Source of the DNA: Deltaproteobacteria bacterium
Lineage (GTDB): Bacteria; Myxococcota_A; UBA796; GCA-2862545
Reading direction: 5' to 3'
DNA length: 6,030 bases
Assembly: GCA_019307545.1 (NCBI GenBank)
Contig: JAFDJI010000626.1
Location: forward strand, 1 to 6,030
Shown here: positions 1-5,294 of the stretch, piece by piece
Position numbering within the stretch: position 1 is the first letter of the stretch
Layout of the letters: the number at the start of each line of letters is the position of its first letter
Translations under genes and position numbers: made by a program
The notes under the pieces: generated by a model
The model's database searches: none
What the model saw: the letters and a program-made list of their open reading frames with translations, nothing else
What the model was told of the DNA's origin: nothing

Positions 1-1
1 G

Positions 2-1267
2 GACCTCGACCGCCCACACTGGCCCGGTACCACCCAGTTCCCCAACCGCTGGGACGGCATCATCAGCCCCTACGGGTTGGAGGACGTGCGGCGGCTACGC
101 GGCTCCATGCGCATCGAGCACACCCTGGCGCAGCACGGCTGCCGCCGCCTGTGGAGCCAGCTCGAGGAGCTGCCCTTCGTCCGTTCGCTCGGCGCGCTCA
201 CCGGCAACCAGGCCGTGCAGCAGGTGCGGGCGGGTCTCGACGCCATCTACGTGTCCGGCTGGCAGGTCGCGGCGGACGCCAACATCGCGGGCCAGATGTA
301 CCCGGACCAGAGCCTCTACCCGGCCAACTCGGTGCCCAAGGTGGTCGAGCGCATCAACCAGGCGCTGATGCGCGCCGACCAGATCGAGCACAGCGAGGGC
401 GGAACGCACCGCGACTGGTTCGCACCGATCATGGCGGATGCGGAGGCCGGCTTCGGTGGGCCGCTCAACGCCTTCGAGCTCATGAAGGCGATGATCGAGG
501 CGGGCGCCGCCGGTGTCCACTTCGAGGACCAGCTCTCGTCGGAGAAGAAGTGCGGTCATCTGGGTGGCAAGGTGCTGGTCCCGACCAACCAGTTCATCCG
601 CACCCTCGTCTCGGCGCGGCTCGCCGCGGATGTGAGCTTCTGTCCGAGCGTCCTGGTGGCCCGTACCGACGCCCACAGCGCCAAGCTGATCACCTCGGAC
701 GTCGACCCCTACGACCACGAGTTCATGACCGGAGAGCGGACCTCGGAGGGGTTCTACAAGGTCAGGGCCGGGGTGGACCAGGCCATCGCCCGCGGGCTCG
801 CCTATGCGCCCTACGCCGACCTCATCTGGTGGGAGACCTCCAAGCCAGATCTCGGCGAGGCCCGCGAGTTCGCGGAGGCCATTCACGAGAAGTTCCCCGG
901 GAAGATGATGGCCTACAACTGCTCGCCATCCTTCAACTGGCGCCGCAACCTGGACGACCTGACCATCGCGCGGTTCCAAGAGGCGCTCGGCGACATGGGC
1001 TACAAGTTCCAGTTCATCACCCTCGCCGGGTTCCACAGCCTGAACTTCGCGATGTTCCGGCTGGCCATGGACTACAAGACCCTCGGCATGACGGCCTACG
1101 CCGACATGCAGGACGCCGAGTTCGCGCTCGAGATGCGCGGCTACACCGCGACCCGCCACCAGCGCGAGGTCGGCACCGGCTACTTCGACGAGGTCTCCGG
1201 GGTCATCAGCGGCGGCACCGCCTCGACGCTCGCGATGAAGGACAGTACCGAGAAGGAGCAGTTCTAG
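2..1267 (+). CDS. aceA: Isocitrate lyase (5'-truncated by window edge)
   Basis: This enzyme cleaves isocitrate to glyoxylate and succinate in the cytoplasm. It is the first step of the glyoxylate shunt, used for growth on acetate or fatty acids. The frame is open from base 2, giving 421 residues. Bacterial AceA is usually about 430, so only a few N-terminal residues are missing. The TTG at 77 is internal, because conserved family sequence (RW-x-GI-x-x-PY) lies upstream of it. Visible family motifs are, in order, SLGALTGNQA, SGWQVAADAN, MYPDQSLYPANSVP, ADAEAGFGG, the catalytic KKCGH loop (Cys codon 551-553), KVLVPT, VARTDA, ITSD-x-DPYD, GERTSEGF, AYNCSPSFNW, FQFITLAG, VGTGYFD and the C-terminal STEKEQF tail. 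One departure from the E. coli form is WWETS where E. coli has WCETS. No upstream control region is in view. The stop faces the stop of the next gene. Confidence 0.98.
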   Translation, partial: DLDRPHWPGTTQFPNRWDGIISPYGLEDVRRLRGSMRIEHTLAQHGCRRLWSQLEELPFVRSLGALTGNQAVQQVRAGLDAIYVSGWQVAADANIAGQMYPDQSLYPANSVPKVVERINQALMRADQIEHSEGGTHRDWFAPIMADAEAGFGGPLNAFELMKAMIEAGAAGVHFEDQLSSEKKCGHLGGKVLVPTNQFIRTLVSARLAADVSFCPSVLVARTDAHSAKLITSDVDPYDHEFMTGERTSEGFYKVRAGVDQAIARGLAYAPYADLIWWETSKPDLGEAREFAEAIHEKFPGKMMAYNCSPSFNWRRNLDDLTIARFQEALGDMGYKFQFITLAGFHSLNFAMFRLAMDYKTLGMTAYADMQDAEFALEMRGYTATRHQREVGTGYFDEVSGVISGGTASTLAMKDSTEKEQF

Positions 1268-1285
1268 GCGACGGCCATCGGAGCC

Positions 1286-1612
1286 CTACGCCCAGAGCTT
1301 CCTCAGCTCGGCGAGGAGCTCCGCCTCCGCCTCCTCGATGCCATCTACGGAGGCGAGGTCGTGCAGGACGGTGAGGACGAGGTCGCGCGCCTCGGTGCGC
1401 TCGATCTTGGCAGCGCTCGCCAGCACCTCTTCGCGGGATCGGCTGCGGGCGGCCTTCATGGCCTCCTGGAAGGCCTCGTCGCCCATCTCGTCGTCGAGTT
1501 CGAGCAGCTCCTGGAGCTCTTCTCCACTGGCGGTGCCGTCGGCCCACACCATCTGGCTGGCCAGGTCGATGAGGATGGCGCGCTCTAGCTCAAAGAGGTC
1601 GGACATGTTCAT
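1286..1612 (-). CDS. Small TerB-like acidic helical protein
   Basis: This is a 108-residue, strongly acidic, almost all-helical protein without a signal peptide or membrane segment, so probably cytoplasmic. It carries two copies of a pattern typical of TerB/TerB-like folds: helix, then A/V-DG, then an acidic stretch with a following helix. The copies are VWADG-TASGEELQELLEL (Asp25) and LASVDG-IEEAEAELLAEL (Asp90). In tellurite-resistance TerB such Asp positions bind metal; whether these do is inference. The ATG at 1612 is chosen because AGGAG lies 8 nt upstream. An ATG at 1606 is possible but too far from that site, and a GTG at 1630 lies upstream of it. No other ter genes are nearby, so a role in tellurite resistance is not supported. 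The gene is convergent with isocitrate lyase and divergent from the DUF1444-like gene. Confidence 0.75.
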   Translation of the reverse strand: MNMSDLFELERAILIDLASQMVWADGTASGEELQELLELDDEMGDEAFQEAMKAARSRSREEVLASAAKIERTEARDLVLTVLHDLASVDGIEEAEAELLAELRKLWA

Positions 1613-1620
1613 GGCGTGTG

Positions 1621-1625
1621 CTCCT
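1621..1625 (-). promoter_or_regulatory. Ribosome binding site of the TerB-like gene
   Basis: AGGAG on the minus strand lies 8 nt before the ATG at 1612. It decides that start over the ATG two codons downstream and the GTG further upstream. Confidence 0.6.
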
Positions 1626-1813
1626 GGCACCGCCTATCACTTCAGCGGGCTTGCGACATTCCCAAGAGCGTGGTCGGAATGGAGCGAACAGATCCAGGAT
1701 CCGGGTCACCCGACCCATCACCATCGCCGACTCCGCATTTTCTCGACTCGGCGCGGATCTAGGGAGGAGGCCGACGGCCAGAAACACGCCACGCAAGCGA
1801 ATCAAAAAAGAGG

Positions 1814-1843
1814 TTGCGCCCCGACCCGTCATATTCTTAAAAT
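1814..1843 (+). promoter_or_regulatory. Candidate sigma-70-type promoter before the DUF1444-like gene
   Basis: A possible -35 element TTGCGC (1814-1819) and a -10 element TAAAAT (1838-1843, 5 of 6 to TATAAT) are separated by 18 bp. They sit in the most AT-rich patch of the window (about 1831-1850). Transcription would begin near 1850, leaving a leader of roughly 20 nt before the ATG at 1872. The -35 matches only 3 of 6, so this is a position-based suggestion. No operator or clear dyad is evident. The rest of the 1613-1871 gap shows nothing recognisable. Confidence 0.35.
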
Positions 1844-1871
1844 TCTAAAGACGAGTGGTCGGGGTGGGGTC

Positions 1872-2507
1872 ATGCAGGTCCAACAAACGGAATACGGAGC
1901 GCTGGGACTACAACTGGTCCCGCGGATACGGCCGCCTGGCGACGGCTCGGGAATCGATCTCGTACCCGGGGTTCTCGGGATCGACCTGATGTTGGAGGCG
2001 CACGGAATCGCAATCCCGGTCACCCACGAGGACCTCGCCAAATGGGGCACGACCTTCGATCAGGCATACCCCATGGCCCTCAACAACCTACGGGCACGGA
2101 GCCAAAACGAGGTTTGGGAGCCCGTCCCCGCCGTCCCAGGGATGCAACTCTACCGGTCGGGAGACAAGAACGCGGCTGCACGAGCGCTCCTCCTCCCCGA
2201 GTTGTTCCAGGACTTCCCGCGAGAGGGCGTGCTGTTCTCGATCCCGAGCCCGGGTCGTCTTCTGACAATCTGTTTGTGGAATTTTGAGAGTTTGCGCGCG
2301 TTGCCACACCTGGAGTCCGTAACCAGGGTGGTCCACAAGCGCGCACGGGAACCCTTGAGCGACCAGGTCTTCTGGGCAGACGGAGAGAACATCCAGCACC
2401 TCCTCCTCGACGAAGAGTTGGAAGACGTGCGTCCGCCGCATGCGTTCCTGCGCGCGGTGGAACGACTGGCCACCGCATCGTTCCAATCGGTGCCCGCCGA
2501 GGCGTAG
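1872..2507 (+). CDS. DUF1444-like protein of unknown function
   Basis: The product is a 211-residue soluble protein with no signal peptide. It resembles the DUF1444 (YtpQ-like) family from memory of its pattern: a beta strand ending in GIDLMLEAHGIAIPVT, the stretch THEDLAKWG (51-59), an A-x-x-NLRAR helix around 69-76, then a RALLLPELF segment (104-112) and a strand near VLFSIPSPGRLLTI (120-133). No catalytic residues are known to me for this family, so I assign no function. The ATG at 1872 is chosen because the similarity starts soon after it and the upstream open frame is non-coding in character. The Shine-Dalgarno is poor (only a G-rich GGGGTGGGG run). Bases 2221-2340 contain 69 G/C of 120 by hand count, against 89 of 120 in the neighbouring gene at 2881-3000, so the gene may have a different history. 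It stands alone between a divergent and a convergent gene. Confidence 0.75.
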   Translation: MQVQQTEYGALGLQLVPRIRPPGDGSGIDLVPGVLGIDLMLEAHGIAIPVTHEDLAKWGTTFDQAYPMALNNLRARSQNEVWEPVPAVPGMQLYRSGDKNAAARALLLPELFQDFPREGVLFSIPSPGRLLTICLWNFESLRALPHLESVTRVVHKRAREPLSDQVFWADGENIQHLLLDEELEDVRPPHAFLRAVERLATASFQSVPAEA

Positions 2508-2508
2508 C

Positions 2509-2520
2509 GCCCCGCGGGGC
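2509..2520. terminator. GC palindrome between convergent genes, possible bidirectional terminator
   Basis: A perfect 12-bp palindrome, GCCCCGCGGGGC, fills most of the 16-bp gap between the stop at 2507 and the opposing stop at 2524. It could form a short hairpin in either transcript. There is no following T-run on either strand, so it is not a canonical intrinsic terminator. It may simply reflect high GC content. Confidence 0.3.
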
Positions 2521-2523
2521 TCG

Positions 2524-3426
2524 CTAGTCGATGGGGGTGGCGAGCAACTCGCCGGTGTGGCGGTCGGTCCACACCAGGCGGTCGAGGTCCAGCACGAAGT
2601 CGCCCGGCGCGGTGAGGATGGCGACGGGCTCGTAGGTTCCGCCGTCGCGGGAGACGCGGGTGATGCTCTGGTTGGAGGCCCAGTAGATGTGGTCGTCTCC
2701 GACGCGCAGCCAGGAGAGGCCGGGTGGGCTGTCGCTGAGCTGCTGAAGGGACCCGTCGTGGAGGTAGACCCACCCGGCACCGGGCCAACGGTCCGCTCGG
2801 GCCGTGAAGAACACCTCGCCGTCCTCCACTGCGATGTCCTTTGGGATCTCCTCCACGGACGCCAGGGTGTCCACCTCCAGGGTCGCAGCCTCGATCGCGG
2901 CAACACCACGCACCGCGCCGCCCTCTGCGACATAGGCCCAGCCCGCCTCTGCCGCGATACCGCCCGGTGCATCGAGCCCCTCGAGGACCCGCTCCGGCGT
3001 TCCGTCGGGAAGCTCTGCGCGCCACAGGGCACCGGCCCCCTGCTCGACCCACCAAGCGGTGCCGTCCGCGACCACGACGCGCCCCGGGTTGACCAGGCCG
3101 TCGGCGAGCACCTCGTAGCTCCCGTCCGACGCGATCAGGAGCACCCGGCCGGCCCCTCGCTCGGTGACCACCGCGTGGCGACCATGTACGGACCGTCGAA
3201 CCCCTCGACGGCCGTGATCTCACCGTCGAGCCACAACACCCTTCCCCCACCGAACTCCGCCACCACGATCGCGCCGTCCACGAGCACCACACCCCGCGGG
3301 TCGTCCAGTCCGTCCAGGAGCACCTCCGGCGCTGCCACCTCCTCGTTCTCCCACCCCGTTCTCCCACCCCGACGGCGGCTCCCAGGGTTCCGGTTGACAG
3401 CCCAGCAGGAACACCAGCGCGATCAT
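2524..3426 (-). pseudogene. Beta-propeller lipoprotein, interrupted by two compensating frameshifts
   Basis: The ATG at 3426 opens a lipoprotein signal, MIALVFLLGC, with lipobox LLGC and lipidated Cys10; the signal is short and lacks a basic n-region. After the frameshifts are bridged, about 300 residues remain. They form roughly seven repeats of 35-41 residues with a recurring G-[LF]-x-x-P...DG...V-x-E-x-G-x-G pattern, plus IYWAS and LVWTD near the end. This fits an NHL/SMP-30 or YWTD-type beta-propeller exposed in the periplasm or at the cell surface, probably for binding. As sequenced, the first frame ends at a stop at 3220 after 68 residues. The middle blades are read in another frame (up to a stop at 3135), and the original frame resumes to the TAG at 2524. 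The ATG overlaps the SUMF gene stop (ATGA). No strong ribosome site is seen, consistent with translational coupling. Ligand unknown. An assembly error is an alternative to true inactivation. Confidence 0.8.
3344..3371. repeat. 13-bp perfect tandem duplication inside the propeller gene
   Basis: The plus-strand unit GTTCTCCCACCCC occurs twice head to tail (3345-3357 and 3358-3370). The 13-base periodicity runs from 3344 to 3371. Thirteen is not a multiple of three, so one extra copy shifts the frame. Removing one copy joins the lipoprotein start directly to the blade sequence, as ...SGWENEEVAAPEVLLDG.... Confidence 0.9.
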
Positions 3427-4229
3427 CGGGGCACCACGCAGCGAAACCCGACCCCCTCGGACCGGTCCGCCGGATCGGCACCGAACCGGAGGGTGGTGCG
3501 GATGCTCTCCGCGGTGTCGCGCAGGCCCCCACCACGGAGCACGCGCAAGGTCCCCCCCGCAGGCCCGGTGGGATCGATCTGGGCGCCGAGACTGTAGCGC
3601 CCATAGGCATCGAAGACCCACTCGGCGACGTTGCCCGCCGTGTCGCGCAATCCAAAGGGCGAGTCCCCAGCGGGACTGCGGCTGCCGACCGGCGCCGGGA
3701 TGTCCTCGCAGTAGGCGGCATTGGTGTAGTAGACCGCGCGGTCACAGCCCGCGGACTCCTCGCCCCAGGGGTAGCGCCGGTCGTCCTCGGCTCCCTTCGC
3801 GGCCAGCTCCCACTCCGCCTCGGTGGGAAGCCGCTTTCCAGCCCACCCGCAGTACGAAGCGGCGTCGTACCAGCTGACGTAGCGGATCGGCCGGTCGGCC
3901 TCACCAGAGCGTGGATGGAAGTGCTCCCCGTCCCACTCGAGGGGCTGCAAGGGGTGGAAGTGGACGGTCCCAGCCTCGGTGTCGACGAACCGGACCCACT
4001 GGGCCACCGTCACCTCGTCGGCGTCGATAGCGTAGGCTGACACGGTCACCTCGTGCGGCGGAAGCTCGTTCTCCCGCCACTCCGCGCCATACGGCCCGGG
4101 AGTCGCCTCGGGATGCCCCATGGCGAAGAGGGTCGTCGCGATGTCGACCATGCTTGACTCGTCGGGGACAGGAAAGCAGTCCTCGCACTCCGGCTGACAG
4201 CCGAGCAGCCACAGCAGGGCGGGGATCAC
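3423..4229 (-). CDS. SUMF/FGE-sulfatase-domain lipoprotein without the catalytic cysteines
   Basis: The product is 268 residues. The GTG at 4229 gives the signal MIPALLWLLGC with lipobox LLGC and lipidated Cys11; Cys15 and Cys18 follow. Residues about 30-268 form a formylglycine-generating-enzyme-like (SUMF) fold. Visible family marks are F-x-MG (35-38), PHEVTVSAYAID, DEVTVAQW, RYVSWYDAASYCGWAGKRLPTEAEWELAA (about 116-144), RRYPWG, the GLRDTAGNVAEWV block, VLRGGG (230-235) and the terminal GVGFRC. True FGE has two active-site Cys in the segment after RGG; here that segment (GLRDTAESIRTTLRFG) has none. The protein is therefore unlikely to oxidise sulfatase Cys and is better seen as a structural or binding SUMF domain at the membrane surface. 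The start is fixed by AGGAGG 7 nt upstream. The GTG overlaps the esterase stop by 4 bp, and the TGA overlaps the propeller ATG. No sulfatase gene lies in the window. Confidence 0.92.
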   Translation of the reverse strand: MIPALLWLLGCQPECEDCFPVPDESSMVDIATTLFAMGHPEATPGPYGAEWRENELPPHEVTVSAYAIDADEVTVAQWVRFVDTEAGTVHFHPLQPLEWDGEHFHPRSGEADRPIRYVSWYDAASYCGWAGKRLPTEAEWELAAKGAEDDRRYPWGEESAGCDRAVYYTNAAYCEDIPAPVGSRSPAGDSPFGLRDTAGNVAEWVFDAYGRYSLGAQIDPTGPAGGTLRVLRGGGLRDTAESIRTTLRFGADPADRSEGVGFRCVVPR

Positions 4230-5233
4230 GGCGCCGCCTCCTGCAATGGCAACGGATGTGCCGTCAGGAGATCCCACATCTGTTGGTTGTACTGGTGCTG
4301 CCAATCGTGGGTGACGCCATCGAGGCGCACGTAGGTGAGATCGGCGCCCTCCTGCCAGCCCAACTCCACCAGGGTGTCGCGCAGCGCATCGCTGTGGCTC
4401 ACCGGCATGTCGGGGTCCTGGATGCCGTGGAGCACATAGGCGCCGAAGCGATGGGAAGGCGCGAGCACCCGCATGCGGTCGTCGTAGCTGTTCGCGGTGA
4501 CGGATCCCGCCTGGGCGCAAAATCCGGCGAACACGTCGGGCATCTCGAAGGCGGCGATCACCGCCATCATGCCGCCCCGAGAGTGACCCGAGACGAAGGT
4601 CTGGGTTCGGTCGACGTTGTACAGGGCCCGCACCTCGTCGGATACCGCACGGAGGTAGGCGAGGTCCGGGTCGTCCTCCCACTCCCCAGAGTAGGCATTG
4701 CGATAGACGTACCAAGCGAACACGTCGTACTGGCCGAAGTCTCGCCACTCCGGATGCCCGTACACCACGATGAAGTCGTTCAGATCGGCGGTCCGAGCCA
4801 GCTCGGTGAACTCGGCGAGCCAGTAGAGGTCGGCCCCGAAGCCGCCCAGCACGAAGAGCACCGGCGTCGGCACATCCGGGTCGTAGCGACGAGGCACGTA
4901 CACCCGGTAGTGGCGCTCCACCTCCTGGGAGGCGTACACGCCCCGCACCACGACGGTCCCGTCCCAGGTGCCGACCAACCCTCCCGAGCCATGGGTCCCC
5001 ATCGCCGGATCGATGGCCGGAGGCGTCTCGGCAGCGAGGTCGTGGGCGCACACCGCCGCGAGGTCCGGCGACCAGGCCCCCTCGACGCACGTGGCATCGC
5101 AGTCGGTGCTGTCGGTGCCGAGCGCACAGCCGACGAGCTCATCACACGTCCCGTTCCTGCTGGTCGCACAGGTGTCGTTCACCCGCGGGCCGCAGGCGGT
5201 GAGGAAGAGCAGCGCGAATACCGACCGTGACAT
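4226..5233 (-). CDS. LpqC/PHB-depolymerase-type esterase lipoprotein (alpha/beta hydrolase)
   Basis: The product is 335 residues. The signal MSRSVFALLFLTAC has lipobox LTAC, with lipidated Cys14. Residues 14-49 hold a Cys cluster with pattern C-x7-C-x7-C-x5-C-x8-C-x3-C, including NGTCDE and GTDSTDC, which resembles LNR-like modules of myxobacterial surface proteins. The hydrolase domain runs from about 105 to 330. It has HYRVYVPRRYDP, an oxyanion-loop region LFVLGGFG (126-133), the nucleophile elbow GHSRG with Ser218, a likely acid Asp273 in HGIQDPDMPV and a likely His309 in GVTHDW. Together these match secreted polyhydroxybutyrate-depolymerase/feruloyl-esterase-like enzymes (the LpqC group). 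It should hydrolyse an ester outside the inner membrane; the substrate cannot be read from sequence. ATG 5233 begins directly at the signal peptide, although no clear Shine-Dalgarno is present and GTG 5236 is an alternative. It is the first gene of the three-lipoprotein operon. Confidence 0.88.
   Translation of the reverse strand: MSRSVFALLFLTACGPRVNDTCATSRNGTCDELVGCALGTDSTDCDATCVEGAWSPDLAAVCAHDLAAETPPAIDPAMGTHGSGGLVGTWDGTVVVRGVYASQEVERHYRVYVPRRYDPDVPTPVLFVLGGFGADLYWLAEFTELARTADLNDFIVVYGHPEWRDFGQYDVFAWYVYRNAYSGEWEDDPDLAYLRAVSDEVRALYNVDRTQTFVSGHSRGGMMAVIAAFEMPDVFAGFCAQAGSVTANSYDDRMRVLAPSHRFGAYVLHGIQDPDMPVSHSDALRDTLVELGWQEGADLTYVRLDGVTHDWQHQYNQQMWDLLTAHPLPLQEAAP
4237..4242 (-). promoter_or_regulatory. 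Ribosome binding site of the SUMF gene, inside the esterase C-terminus
   Basis: A perfect AGGAGG on the minus strand lies 7 nt before the GTG at 4229. It falls within codons for the esterase's last residues (QEAAP), so the SUMF gene can initiate on its own as well as by coupling. It decides GTG 4229 against the long open frame that continues upstream. Confidence 0.7.
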
Positions 5234-5294
5234 CACGGCAATCGTAGCGCGGGCGCACGCGGGACCATAGATCCCCTCGCCACGTGAGGGTTCG
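5234..5294. promoter_or_regulatory. Divergent intergenic region, probable promoters for both lipoprotein units
   Basis: These 61 bp separate the starts of the leftward esterase operon and the rightward phosphoesterase, so at least part of both promoters should lie here or in the adjacent coding ends. It contains an imperfect dyad GGGACCATAGATCCC (arms GGGA/TCCC). Its minus strand includes TATGGT, 4 of 6 to a -10 box. No good -35 partner is seen. The control function is inferred from gene arrangement only. Confidence 0.3.

Noticed and set aside
95..1159. Long open frame antisense to isocitrate lyase (354 codons)
   Set aside because: It mirrors the GC-biased codons of a certain gene and is rich in Arg, Gly and His with no recognisable domain. 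It is a shadow.
1618..1848. Small open frames on both strands in the 1613-1871 gap
   Set aside because: They have no plausible ribosome site, no domain and Arg/Pro-rich composition, and they overlap the likely promoter.
1338..1871. Upstream extension of the DUF1444-like gene to 1338
   Set aside because: The added part is antisense to the TerB-like gene and then crosses the intergenic region, with Ser- and Arg-rich composition. The recognisable fold starts after ATG 1872.
2150..3904. Long minus-strand frame of 584 codons crossing three genes
   Set aside because: The composition is Arg, Pro and Ser rich without motifs, and it overlaps the SUMF, propeller and DUF1444-like coding regions in the wrong frame or strand.
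4154..5230. Plus-strand frame of 358 codons opposite the esterase
   Set aside because: The esterase on the other strand has a full catalytic triad and a lipobox. This frame shows only Val/Gly/His-rich antisense translation.
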